64,000 nt of DNA from Devosia nitrariae (lineage in GTDB: Bacteria > Pseudomonadota > Alphaproteobacteria > Rhizobiales > Devosiaceae), in the NCBI RefSeq assembly GCF_030160115.1, contig NZ_BSNS01000009.1, positions 1-64,000 on the forward strand. The letters are read 5' to 3'. Positions 51,676 to 60,410 of the stretch are shown here, piece after piece. Every line of letters begins with the position of its first letter. Position 1 is the stretch's first letter. The notes under the pieces are model-generated. The model did not search any database. It was not told where the DNA came from and was given only the letters and a program-made list of their open reading frames with translations. A program made the position numbers and the translations under genes.

Positions 51676-53573
51676 GCGAGGAACTCGAAACCGAACGCAA
51701 CGATGTGCGCGAGGACGGACGGCGCCCGCCGCGCGCGGTCGTCGGCTCGCACCGCATCGAAGAAGAGATGTTCGGCAAGGCCTTCGACGGGCGGGTCGTA
51801 CGGCGCATCTGGGCATTCGTGTCGCCCTACAAGATGCAGGTCGCGGTCTCGGTGGCAGCCGTGCTGGTCTTTACCGGCACTCAGCTCGTCATCCCGCTGA
51901 TCATCCGCTATGCCATCGACAACGGCATGGTCGTCGGCAGCCCTGACCCCTCGGCGCTCGGCTGGGCAGTCGCTGCATTCGCCCTCGTCATCCTCATCAA
52001 TTACGGCGCGAGCTTCGTGCAGGCGAGCGTGGTCGGCAAGGTCGCCGAGAACATGCTCTTCGACATCCGCCGGGCCATGTTCGGCCATCTGCAGAAGGTC
52101 TCGCTCTCGTTCATGGATAAGACCGAGGTCGGGCGTCTGATGAGCCGCCTGCAGGGCGACGTGAACTCCATGCAGGAGTTCCTCGAAACCTCTGTGCTCT
52201 CCGTCGGCGATATCGTGCTGCTCTTCGGTATCGTGGGCGTGATGCTCTGGCTCGATTTCCGCCTGGGGCTGCTGACACTCTCGGTGCTGCCGGTCCTCTT
52301 CATCGTGCGCATCTTCTGGCTGCCACTCGCCCGCAAGGCGTTCATGGCCGCCCACGTGACCAATTCGGTAACCAACGGGGCACTGGCCGAGGCCATCCAT
52401 GGTGTCAGGGCCGTCCAGTCCATGGACCGGCAGCAGGTCAATTTTACCCTTTATGACGATAAGGCGCACGCCAACCTTCGCACGCACCTGACGGCGTCGA
52501 GATACGCCCAGGTGATGGTCCCGATCGTCGACAGCCTCACGGGTCTGGCCATGGCCGTCGTCATCGTCGTCGGCGGCTCGATGGTGGTCAATGCCACCCT
52601 CGATGTCGGCGTGATGGTGGCTTTTCTCTTCTATATCCAGCGTTTCTTCGATCCGATCCGCTCGCTGACCATGCAGTATTCGGTCATGCAACGGGCCATG
52701 GCCTCGGGGCAGCGGCTGATCGAGGTGCTGGACGTTGAAATCGACGTCAAGGACAAGCCCGACGCCATCGCGCTGTCGCCGCAGATGGATGGCTCCGTCG
52801 AATTCCGGGGTGTCAGCTTCGGCTACAATCCAAAACACCCGGTGCTGAAAGACGTTTCATTCCGGGTCAACCCGGGCGAGACCGTGGCGCTCGTCGGTCC
52901 GACCGGTTCGGGTAAATCGAGTGCCATGGCGCTCATACATCGCTTCTACGATGTGCAGCAGGGCGAAGTGCGGGTCGGCGGCTATGATGTCAGGGACCTG
53001 ACGCAGGAGTCGCTTGGCCGGCAGGTGGCGATGGTCCTGCAGGAGCCGTTCCTCTTTACCGGTTCGGTGTTCGAGAACATCCGCTATCATAAGGCTGACG
53101 CGACCCGCGAGGAGGTGATCGAGGCGGCCAAGGCCGTGGGCGCTCACGATTTCATCATGAGCCTTTCCGATGGCTACGAGACGGGGATCGAGGAGCGCGG
53201 CGGCAACCTCTCGCTCGGCCAGCGCCAGCTGTTGAGCTTTGCCCGCGCGCTCGTCGCCGACGCCAAGATCCTGGTGCTCGACGAGGCGACGGCCAATATC
53301 GACAGCTACACCGAAATGCTGATCCAGAAAGCTCTGGTGACGCTTCTGCAAGGCCGTACCGGCCTTGTCATTGCCCACCGGCTTGCCACCATCCGCGGTG
53401 CCGACCGGATCATCGTCCTGCAGAACGGGCAACTCATCGAGACCGGCAACCACGACCAATTGATGGCTGAGGGCGGGCTTTACTCCAGGCTCTACAACCT
53501 CAACTACGCCTCCTTCGACGACATTCCCGACGCTGAGCTCGAAGCCGCGGTGGAGGGCGGTTCGCAGACCTGA
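51672..53573 (+). CDS. ABC exporter half-transporter, catalytic partner
   Basis: The 633-residue partner has a six-helix domain (VAVSVAAVLVFTGTQLVIPL etc.), Walker A GPTGSGKSSAMALIHRFY, Q-loop MVLQEPFLFTGS, a signature LSLGQRQLLSFARAL and Walker B ILVLDEATANIDS with the catalytic Glu intact. The signature LSLGQ differs from LSGGQ. In a heterodimer this off-type signature would pair with the partner's FDD Walker B (degenerate site), while its intact Walker B pairs with the partner's LSGGQ (working site). The genes are coupled by ATGA. Confidence 0.92.
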   Translation: MSEELETERNDVREDGRRPPRAVVGSHRIEEEMFGKAFDGRVVRRIWAFVSPYKMQVAVSVAAVLVFTGTQLVIPLIIRYAIDNGMVVGSPDPSALGWAVAAFALVILINYGASFVQASVVGKVAENMLFDIRRAMFGHLQKVSLSFMDKTEVGRLMSRLQGDVNSMQEFLETSVLSVGDIVLLFGIVGVMLWLDFRLGLLTLSVLPVLFIVRIFWLPLARKAFMAAHVTNSVTNGALAEAIHGVRAVQSMDRQQVNFTLYDDKAHANLRTHLTASRYAQVMVPIVDSLTGLAMAVVIVVGGSMVVNATLDVGVMVAFLFYIQRFFDPIRSLTMQYSVMQRAMASGQRLIEVLDVEIDVKDKPDAIALSPQMDGSVEFRGVSFGYNPKHPVLKDVSFRVNPGETVALVGPTGSGKSSAMALIHRFYDVQQGEVRVGGYDVRDLTQESLGRQVAMVLQEPFLFTGSVFENIRYHKADATREEVIEAAKAVGAHDFIMSLSDGYETGIEERGGNLSLGQRQLLSFARALVADAKILVLDEATANIDSYTEMLIQKALVTLLQGRTGLVIAHRLATIRGADRIIVLQNGQLIETGNHDQLMAEGGLYSRLYNLNYASFDDIPDAELEAAVEGGSQT

Positions 53574-53591
53574 GCGCACGTCCCGACGCCC

Positions 53592-54188
53592 TCAGAATCG
53601 CGTCATTTCGGCTCTGACCCTGTCGAGGAACCCTTTGAGTTCGGCCTCGCCATTGTTGTTCATGTCGTAGAGCGCCAGGTATTTTGGTCGCGAGCCGAAG
53701 GTGACCCACCCCCAGCGGCTGGCGAGCCGCCGGGGCGGGTCGCCCATCAGGACACTGCGCCAGCGATTGCCGCCATAGGTGGTGACGAACGCGGCCTTGC
53801 GGATGTTCCCGAGGTTCGGCACCAGCTTGCCGCTCTGCTTGTCCTTGCCGCCAACCAGGTTGAAGCTGACGCCGGGCAGAAAGATGCGGTCGAAATAGCC
53901 CTTGAGGATCGCCGGATAGCCGTAGTTCCACACCGGGTGTACGAAGACCAGCGCCTCGGCCGCCCGCAGCCGGTCGACATAGGGCTTGACCGCTGAGGTG
54001 ATGTTGCCCGGCACCTCGTGGTAGTTGAGCCGCTCCTCGCGGGAGAGCGCAGCCGGAAACTCTTCGTCATAAAGCGATAGCGGGTCGACCTCGTGCCCGG
54101 CGCTCTTCAATCCGTCGATGACGGCATGGAAAAGCGACCGGTTGAAACTGGTTTCGACCGGGTGGGCGTGGACAACGTGGACGCGCAT
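53592..54188 (-). CDS. Flavodoxin-fold NAD(P)H:quinone oxidoreductase
   Basis: This 198-residue cytosolic FMN/FAD protein has MRVHVVHAHPVETSFNRSLF, LVFVHPVWNYGYPAILKGYFDRIFLPGVSF and FVTTYGGNRWRS, the pattern of the MdaB/NQO1-like family. It would do two-electron reduction of quinones or other acceptors with NAD(P)H. It lies downstream of the FAD oxidase gene across a GAGCG repeat and may be a late gene of the heterocycle operon. The start at 54188 gives the family N-terminus. Confidence 0.86.
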   Translation of the reverse strand: MRVHVVHAHPVETSFNRSLFHAVIDGLKSAGHEVDPLSLYDEEFPAALSREERLNYHEVPGNITSAVKPYVDRLRAAEALVFVHPVWNYGYPAILKGYFDRIFLPGVSFNLVGGKDKQSGKLVPNLGNIRKAAFVTTYGGNRWRSVLMGDPPRRLASRWGWVTFGSRPKYLALYDMNNNGEAELKGFLDRVRAEMTRF

Positions 54189-54208
54189 CAGGCCGCTCCG
54201 GCTGTGGC

Positions 54209-54300
54209 CAGAGCAACGTGCGAAACGGTGGATACCGGCTTTTCGCAAGAAACGTTGCGACAAAGAACTAGAGCCGGCGCTCTGATCCCATCAGAGCGCA
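54209..54300. repeat. GAGCG-family palindromic repeat, copy 5, with hairpin
   Basis: The element AGAGCAACGTGCGAAACGGT to CAGAGCGCA includes the perfect hairpin GCGCTCTGAT-CCC-ATCAGAGCGC (54277-54299). The FAD oxidase TGA stop lies in the right arm. It resembles copy 3 in its TGCGAAA-GTGGA-ACCGGTTTTTCGC core. Confidence 0.82.
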
Positions 54301-55688
54301 TAAGGCTCGAGCCCCTGGAAGAGCCAGGCGCGCCCGGCGTTGAAATCGTAGTCGGGATCGTCCCAGGCGACCATCTTGCCGGGATTGAGCAAGCCGGTCG
54401 GGTCCGCTTCTTTCTTGAAGGCCAGCTGGGCCTTATCGGTCCGCTTCATGCCGCCCTCCTCGAGCGTATAGCGGTGCGGGTTGAAGACGAGACATTCGTT
54501 GTCCTCGTGGATGCGCACGATCTCTTCGAGCCGTTCCTCGCTGGTATAGCGCACCAGCGGTAGTCCCGCGAAGGTCACTTCCCCGTCCTGGCGGGTCATC
54601 TCGATATGCATGGGCAGTTCATCCCCAAGCAGCGAGACGATCTTTTCCACATGCTTGAGGGTCGGGTAGCGGGTCTGCAGATAGGTGATGGTTGGATCGA
54701 CCTTCAGGGCGCGCAGTGTCGTGTGGTTCCAGGCGAGCTCGTAGATCGGCGGAAGCCGCCGCAGCTCCTCTTCGCTCGCTTCGTCCGAGCGGTAGAGCAC
54801 CTCGCCGCCGTAGTGGGCCAGATAGATCAGCACCGGCTCGACCGCCACAGGCGCCGCCATGATCAGCACCACCGATTGCCCGTCCCGGACATAGGACTTG
54901 TGGCGGTTGAAATACTCCTGCGCGATCGGCGCCGCGCAAGGCGAGAGTTCCTTGAGGAGCAACGACTCCTGGCTTGCAACGGTCTCGGCAAAGCGGCAGG
55001 CGGTGATGAAATCATCGAACCCGACCATGATGTCGACCCAGTCATAGGCCGGTGCCAGGGGCATCTCGGCTTCGACGATGATGCCGTTGGTGCCGTACGC
55101 ATGCGCGACCTTCAGGACATCCTCGCCGGTCAGTTCCAGCGCGCGCGGGCCTTCCTCGCAGGTGATGATCTTGACCGAGAGAATGCTGCCGAGGTTCCTC
55201 AGGCCTCCCCAGCGGATCGAGCCGACGCCGCCCGAGCCGCCGGCGATGAAGCCGCCAAGGCTCGCCATGCGGTAGGTCGAGGGGTGGAAGCGCAATTCGC
55301 CGCCGACGGCAGCGCGCGTCTCGTTGTCGAGCTTTTCGAGCACGGTCCCCGCCTCGGCCCGCACCCGGTCTTTCTCGATCCGAACGACCCGGTCGAGGTT
55401 CATGAGGTTGAGCATGGCGCCGCCGGCGAGCGGCATGGCCTGCCCGTAATTGCCGGTTCCTGCCCCGCGCGGCGTGACGGCCACCTTGTGCTTATAGGCC
55501 GCAGCCAAGACCCTTTTGACCTCGTCCTGCGTGCGAGGCGAGACGACGATTTCTGCGGAGACGTGGTCGAGCTTGGCCTTCAGGACCGGCGAGTACCAGT
55601 AGTGGTCGCGGCTGCGCTGCTGGACGATGCGCGGGTGGTCCTCGACGGGCACGTCGCCAAGATCGGCACGAAAGGCGGCAATGGACAT
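54291..55688 (-). CDS. FAD-binding oxidase (PCMH/VAO type)
   Basis: This 465-residue flavoenzyme has a PCMH FAD domain: SAEIVVSPRTQDEVKRVLAA, VTPRGAGTGNYGQAMPLAGG and the P-loop-like GGFIAGGSGGVGSIRWGGLRN, and a C-terminal substrate domain that ends ADPTGLLNPGKM, as in GlcD/D-lactate dehydrogenase relatives. It oxidises a hydroxy acid or ring substrate with an unknown acceptor. It overlaps the cytosine-deaminase-like gene by one base (TGATG), so the two probably act in series on an imported heterocycle. Confidence 0.88.
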   Translation of the reverse strand: MSIAAFRADLGDVPVEDHPRIVQQRSRDHYWYSPVLKAKLDHVSAEIVVSPRTQDEVKRVLAAAYKHKVAVTPRGAGTGNYGQAMPLAGGAMLNLMNLDRVVRIEKDRVRAEAGTVLEKLDNETRAAVGGELRFHPSTYRMASLGGFIAGGSGGVGSIRWGGLRNLGSILSVKIITCEEGPRALELTGEDVLKVAHAYGTNGIIVEAEMPLAPAYDWVDIMVGFDDFITACRFAETVASQESLLLKELSPCAAPIAQEYFNRHKSYVRDGQSVVLIMAAPVAVEPVLIYLAHYGGEVLYRSDEASEEELRRLPPIYELAWNHTTLRALKVDPTITYLQTRYPTLKHVEKIVSLLGDELPMHIEMTRQDGEVTFAGLPLVRYTSEERLEEIVRIHEDNECLVFNPHRYTLEEGGMKRTDKAQLAFKKEADPTGLLNPGKMVAWDDPDYDFNAGRAWLFQGLEPYAL

Positions 55689-56998
55689 CAGGCAGCTCCC
55701 ATTAGGTCGTCGAGTTCGCGGTAGTCGGGCAGGGTGGTGTCGATGGCCTTGCCCGCGCGTATGACGACGCGGTCCGATTGCGGACGCGCCATCAGTTCGC
55801 TCCAGCTGCGCGCCCGCACCAGGATGAAGTCGGCCGGCAACCCCGGCGCGATAGTTGCGGTGTGGGCAAAACCGGCGATCTGCGAGGGGGCGGCGCCGAT
55901 GGTGCGTGCCCAGGGCCACGCCCCGTCCTGCGGATGGTCGAATTGGATGATGCGCGCGCCCTCGCGCAGCACCTCCATCCCGTCGAGGTCGCCATAGGCA
56001 TAGAACGGGTCGCGGGTATTGTCGGACGCGATGGCGACCGGGACGCCCGCTGCCTTCAATTCATTGAGCAGTGTCACGCCCCGCCAGCGAGGTGTAGCGG
56101 CGTCATTCGACCGGTCCTGCAGATACATGTTGCACATGGGCAGCGAGACCACCGCGATGCCGGCCTCGGCCACGCGCTCGATGGTCGCCATCGCCGTCGC
56201 CGTGTCCTGCTGGGCGAGGGCGCAGCAATGGCCGGCGATGACCCGGCCGGTAAACCCGGTCTCGATGACGGCATCGGCAAAGCATTTGAGCGCGTCGGCG
56301 GCCGGGTCGCCGGTCTCGTCTATGTGGAGGTCGAGGTCGAGGCCGAGCTCTCCCGCCATATCGACGAGACTGCGCATGATGTGCGGGTTGTCCGGATGGA
56401 CGGCGGTTGAGCCGCCGAGAATTCCCTTGCCGGCCTTGACGCGCAGTGCGATCGACCGCAGTGCCGGCTTGTCAAGAATCGTATCGGGGCCGGTGAGGGC
56501 GACAGCTTGGAGTTCGATGCGCCCGGCCCAGCTCTCGCGCGCCTCTTCGAAGATATCCCAGGTGATTGCGTGTTGGCCCTGCGCGCTGTCGAGGTGGGTG
56601 CGGATGGCGGCGGTGCCGTGGGCGTAGGCGCAGCGCAGCGAGAAATCCATGCGCTTCTTGACGTCGGCGCCGGCCCAATTGGCCTGCCGGTCCTCCATCA
56701 CCGCCTGAAGCGCGCCGATCCACGTGCCGTCGGGATTGGCCCGGCGCGGCCAGATATGGCCCTTGTCGATATGGGTGTGGAGGTCGGTAAAGCAGGGCAG
56801 GATGAGGCCAGCATCGAGATTCTGCCGGGGGAGCGACGGGTCGGCCGAGCCCGTCGGGCCGATGGCGGCGATAATGCCATCGGTAACGGTGATGTCGAAG
56901 CGTCCGATATCGCCCGCGGTCGGCTGATCCATGAATGCCAGCGGGACACCGGCATTGGCGAGCACGTAGCTGTCGGCAATAAACACACGATCTTTCAA
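55688..56998 (-). CDS. Cytosine deaminase-like amidohydrolase
   Basis: This 436-residue metal-dependent hydrolase has CFTDLHTHIDKGH with His74 and His76, LDLHIDETGD (His and Glu), VIAGHCCALAQQ and VAIASDNTRDPFYAYGD (Asp), which are the CodA-type active site. It would deaminate cytosine or another amino-substituted ring (for example a creatinine- or pyrimidine-like compound). The real substrate is open because the operon holds an FAD oxidase and NMT1-type importer. It is one base from the permease gene and overlaps the oxidase by one base. Confidence 0.9.
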   Translation of the reverse strand: MKDRVFIADSYVLANAGVPLAFMDQPTAGDIGRFDITVTDGIIAAIGPTGSADPSLPRQNLDAGLILPCFTDLHTHIDKGHIWPRRANPDGTWIGALQAVMEDRQANWAGADVKKRMDFSLRCAYAHGTAAIRTHLDSAQGQHAITWDIFEEARESWAGRIELQAVALTGPDTILDKPALRSIALRVKAGKGILGGSTAVHPDNPHIMRSLVDMAGELGLDLDLHIDETGDPAADALKCFADAVIETGFTGRVIAGHCCALAQQDTATAMATIERVAEAGIAVVSLPMCNMYLQDRSNDAATPRWRGVTLLNELKAAGVPVAIASDNTRDPFYAYGDLDGMEVLREGARIIQFDHPQDGAWPWARTIGAAPSQIAGFAHTATIAPGLPADFILVRARSWSELMARPQSDRVVIRAGKAIDTTLPDYRELDDLMGAA

Positions 56999-56999
56999 G

Positions 57000-57860
57000 T
57001 CAGTTCTCCCGTCGGATGGCGCTCTCGTGCCAGCGATGGAGCGTCAGCCACGAGATGAACGAGGTCAGTGCAAAGATGGCGATACCCGTGCAGCAGAGGA
57101 GGATGAGGGCGGCAAAGAGCCGTGGCAGATTCAGCCGGTACTGGCTCTCGAGCAGGCGGAAGGCCAGTCCCGAGCCCTGGCCGGCGGACCCCGCTGCGAA
57201 CTCGGCTACGACCGCGGCGATGAGCGATAGGCCGCCACCGATCCTGAGGCCAGCCATAAAATAGGGCATGGACGCGGGAATCTTGAGAAAAAGCAGCGCC
57301 TGCCAGGATCTGGCCCCGTAAAGCTCGAAAAGGTTCAAGAGGTTATGGTCGACGCTCTTCAAGCCCTGCACCATGTTGGAGAGGATCGGAAAGAACGCCA
57401 CGATGAACGCGCAGATGAGCAGCGCCGTCTGCGTGTCGGGCGCGTAGATGAGAAGGAGCGGGGCCACCGCAATCATCGGGGTCACCTGAAGGATGACGGC
57501 GAATGGATAGAGTGTGAGCTCGATCCAGCGCGACTGGACGAGGATGATGGCGAGCGTCACGCCACCGATGAGGGCAAGCGCCAGCGCCATGAAGGTGATG
57601 CGCAGCGTCACCACCAGCGCCGGCCAGAGCGTGCCCCAGTCGGTATAGAGGGCGGTGGCGGCGTCGACCGGGCTCGGCAGGATGTAGCGCGGCACCTCGT
57701 TGGCAACGATCGCCCACTGCCAGAGCGCGATCCCCGTCGCCAGTGCCAGGATCGGGATCACGATTCTCAAGATCTTTTCGTTGATGGAAACGCGCGGCCG
57801 CAGCACCGCGACGGCCGCGTCCGTTCCCTTCTCGCTTGGTGTTGCGGTGACCTCGGCCAT
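57000..57860 (-). CDS. ABC transporter permease (NMT1/SsuC type), second importer
   Basis: The 286-residue permease has an N-terminal helix (IVIPILALATGIALWQWAIV), a periplasmic loop with YILPSPVDAATALYTDW and the core VILQVTPMIAVAPLLLIYA, with an EAA loop YGARSWQALLFLKIPASMPYF. Only one permease gene is present, so it would form a homodimer. It lies 2 bases after the ATPase stop and one base before the deaminase gene. Confidence 0.9.
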   Translation of the reverse strand: MAEVTATPSEKGTDAAVAVLRPRVSINEKILRIVIPILALATGIALWQWAIVANEVPRYILPSPVDAATALYTDWGTLWPALVVTLRITFMALALALIGGVTLAIILVQSRWIELTLYPFAVILQVTPMIAVAPLLLIYAPDTQTALLICAFIVAFFPILSNMVQGLKSVDHNLLNLFELYGARSWQALLFLKIPASMPYFMAGLRIGGGLSLIAAVVAEFAAGSAGQGSGLAFRLLESQYRLNLPRLFAALILLCCTGIAIFALTSFISWLTLHRWHESAIRREN

Positions 57861-57862
57861 GT

Positions 57863-58690
57863 TCAGCTCTCCGCGGAGTGGATAGCGCCCTGCAGCGTAT
57901 CGGAAACCGTTTGGCAGATGGCGCGGTAGGATTCAGATGTGCGGTAGGCCCCGTCGCGCACCCTGGGCTGGACGACCTCGAGATCGGCATAGACCTGGCC
58001 CGGTCGGGCGCGCATGACCACAATGCGGTTGGAGAGGTACGCCGACTCGTAAACCGAGTGCGTGACGAAAATGACCGTCACCCCGAACTGCTCCCAGAGT
58101 TTCAGGACGTCGTCGTTGAGCTTCTGCCGGGTAATCTCGTCGAGCGCGGCGAAGGGTTCGTCCATCAGCAGCAGCTTTGGGCGGGTGACGATCGCGCGCG
58201 CGATCGACACCCGCATTTTCATGCCGCCCGAGAGTTCGCGCGGATAGGCATCGGCGAAGTCGGCGAGCCCGACGCTTTCGAGCCCCTCCATCACCTTCTG
58301 GCGTGCGGCCGACTTTGACACTCCACGCAGCTTCAAGGGCAGATGGACATTGCCGAAGACCGTGGACCAAGGCATCAGCGTCGGCTCCTGGAAGACGAAG
58401 CCGACATCGCCTTCGGGCAGCCCTTTGGCGTTGATCTTGGAGGATGGCCAGTCGATGCTGCCCGACGAGGCGTCGCCAAGCCCTGCGATGATGCGCAACG
58501 CCGTCGACTTGCCGCAGCCCGAGGGTCCGAGGAGCGAGATGAACTCGCCGGGCCGCACGTCGAGCGACATGTCCTTCAACGCCAGCGTTCCGTTGGAAAA
58601 GACCTTGGTCACGTTCTGCATCGACACCACCAGCCGGCGGTGTTCGGCCGCTGGTGCCGGATGGCTGGGAACGACGGATAATTGAGCCAC
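57863..58690 (-). CDS. ABC transporter ATP-binding protein (SsuB type), second importer
   Basis: The 275-residue ATPase has Walker A GPSGCGKSTALRIIAGL, Q-loop FVFQEPTLMPWSTV, signature LSGGMKMRVSIARAIVTRP, Walker B LLLMDEPFAALDEI and the switch His in VIFVTHSVYE. LSGGMKMRV is typical of this subfamily. It works with the 57000 permease and 58764 binding protein. It follows the binding-protein gene by 73 bases. Confidence 0.92.
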   Translation of the reverse strand: MAQLSVVPSHPAPAAEHRRLVVSMQNVTKVFSNGTLALKDMSLDVRPGEFISLLGPSGCGKSTALRIIAGLGDASSGSIDWPSSKINAKGLPEGDVGFVFQEPTLMPWSTVFGNVHLPLKLRGVSKSAARQKVMEGLESVGLADFADAYPRELSGGMKMRVSIARAIVTRPKLLLMDEPFAALDEITRQKLNDDVLKLWEQFGVTVIFVTHSVYESAYLSNRIVVMRARPGQVYADLEVVQPRVRDGAYRTSESYRAICQTVSDTLQGAIHSAES

Positions 58691-58763
58691 TAGGAATAAC
58701 CCGGGTTAGGGTTAGAAACGGCGCGGGCGGGATTGTCCGTGCCGAGAGCGTGCTGGACGTAGC

Positions 58764-59771
58764 CTACATTTGGGCGAGGTCGGCGCCCATGCCCTTGCAC
58801 ACGAACTGGGTCGTATAGGCCTTGGAGATGTCGATGCCGGGCTCATACATACCCGCCTCCACCATGCTCTCGTAGAACCCGGTCCAGCGCGCGTCGGTCA
58901 TGCAGCCGATCCCCTGCTCGATGGCATCGCCCGAAACGGCAATGGCGTATTCCTTCATCTTCTCGAGCGAATAGGCGAGCTGGCCGTCGGTCATTTCCGG
59001 GTTGTCGGCCTTGATCAGCGCGTTGGCGGCGGTGTTGTCCCCGTAAAGGTAATTGTACCAGCCGATGATCGAGGCATCGACGAATCGCTGCACGAGGTCC
59101 GGGTTCTCCTCGACCATCCCGGTGTGCGCTTCGATGGTGGTCGAATAGGGCGCGTAGCCGAAATCAGCGAGCAGGAAGACCTTCGGCGCCCAGCCGGTCT
59201 GCTTCTCGATCTCATAGGGCTCGGAGGTGAGGTATCCCTGCTGTACCGACATCGGGTCGGCTAGGAACGGAGCCGGGTTGAACGTGTAGGGTTCGTACTG
59301 CTCGTCGCGGAAGCCCTCGTAATTGGCTTTCATCCAGAGAAAGAAGCCGCCGAAGAATGACGACTGGGCAATGATCAGCTTGCTCGCCTGCGTCATGTCG
59401 GCAACCGTCTCGAATGGCGCGTCGGGATGCGCGAGCAGGATCTGCGGGTCTTTCTGGAAGATGGCGGCGACGGCAACAGTCGGAAGCCCTTCCTTGACCG
59501 AATTGATGGTGCCCATGCCGCCCATGTAGAAATCGACTTGGCCCGTAGCGAGCAATTGCTGGCCGGGCGACTGCGGCCCGCCGGGGCGGATGGTGACGTC
59601 GAGACCATGTTCTGCATAGGTGCCGTCGGCGATGGCCTGGTAGTAGCCGCCATGTTCGGCCTGGGCCAGCCAGTTGGTGGCGAAGGTCACTTTGTCCTGG
59701 GCTGCTGCCGCACCGGCAAGCGCGGCAAAGGCAAGCGTCGTCGATGCGGTAAGTCTGATGACGTCTCTCAT
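58764..59771 (-). CDS. NMT1/ThiY-like substrate-binding protein, second importer
   Basis: The 335-residue periplasmic protein has a signal peptide (MRDVIRLTASTTLAFAALAG, cleavage near AAA/QD) and the ThiY/NMT1 pattern TFATNWLAQAEHGGYYQAI, EHGLDVTIRPGGPQSPGQ and VDFYMGGM. The later WAPKVFLLADFGYAPYSTT and the final CKGMGADLAQM complete the fold. It is diverged from the 28891 protein, so it likely binds a different compound. First gene of the minus-strand operon; the upstream gap is shared with a divergent RidA gene. Confidence 0.9.
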   Translation of the reverse strand: MRDVIRLTASTTLAFAALAGAAAAQDKVTFATNWLAQAEHGGYYQAIADGTYAEHGLDVTIRPGGPQSPGQQLLATGQVDFYMGGMGTINSVKEGLPTVAVAAIFQKDPQILLAHPDAPFETVADMTQASKLIIAQSSFFGGFFLWMKANYEGFRDEQYEPYTFNPAPFLADPMSVQQGYLTSEPYEIEKQTGWAPKVFLLADFGYAPYSTTIEAHTGMVEENPDLVQRFVDASIIGWYNYLYGDNTAANALIKADNPEMTDGQLAYSLEKMKEYAIAVSGDAIEQGIGCMTDARWTGFYESMVEAGMYEPGIDISKAYTTQFVCKGMGADLAQM

Positions 59772-59994
59772 TGATCATTCTCCGAACCGGGGCGCAGGGA
59801 GGGGCACCCATGCGTGGTGAATCCTTATGCGCCATGTTGGCGTGCACAATTCTTCGCCCCTTATGTTTCGGTTGTGAAGGTCAAAAATGCACCACAGGAA
59901 AATTATGCCTGCTATGCATGCAAATTTGCGAAAACAGGCTAGGCAAGCGCTTTACCCACCGCTAGCATCCCGGCCTCAACCGATGGTCCCAGCC

Positions 59995-60384
59995 ATGGCC
60001 AAGCCGCTTACACCAGACTGCATCCATCCGCCTTTCGCCCCCTACAGTCACGGCATGGTAGTGCCGGCGGGTCAGCGAATCGTCTTCTGCTCGGGCCAGT
60101 TGGGGATCGGCGCCGACGGCGACGTGCCGCCCGACTGCGCCGGTCAGGCGCGGCTTTGCTTTGCCAACATCGCAGCGATTCTCGCCGAAGCGGGCATGAC
60201 CTTCGCCGATGTGGTGCGCATCAACGCGTACGTCGCCGGGCGCGAGCACCTGGCCGACTACATGAGCGTCCGCAACGCGCTCTTTGCCGAGCCCTATCCT
60301 GCCTCGACGCTGATGATCGTCTCGGGCTTTGCCCGCCCCGAATTCGTCGTCGAGGTGGAGGCAATCGCGGCCGGCCCCGCTTGA
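59995..60384 (+). CDS. RidA family protein (imine/enamine deaminase)
   Basis: This 129-residue protein has the RidA pattern: PFAPYSHGMVVPAG near residue 13, FCSGQLGIGADGDVP, the central EAGMTFADVVRINAYVAG and VSGFARPEFVVEVEAIAAG with the conserved Arg before PEF, which holds the substrate carboxylate in active members. It would hydrolyse reactive imines or enamines. I start at the ATG at 59995; upstream in-frame ATGs give an unlikely tail. It is divergent from the heterocycle importer and 26 bases before a creatininase-like gene, so an oxidase or deaminase product may be its substrate. Confidence 0.87.
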   Translation: MAKPLTPDCIHPPFAPYSHGMVVPAGQRIVFCSGQLGIGADGDVPPDCAGQARLCFANIAAILAEAGMTFADVVRINAYVAGREHLADYMSVRNALFAEPYPASTLMIVSGFARPEFVVEVEAIAAGPA

Positions 60385-60410
60385 ACGTCCCCTACCGCAA
60401 GGAGAGCACC

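Noticed and set aside
59869..59895. AAGGTCAA half-site in the RidA/importer divergent gap as a RutR operator
   Set aside because: Only one half matches; the other arm does not resemble TTGACCA.
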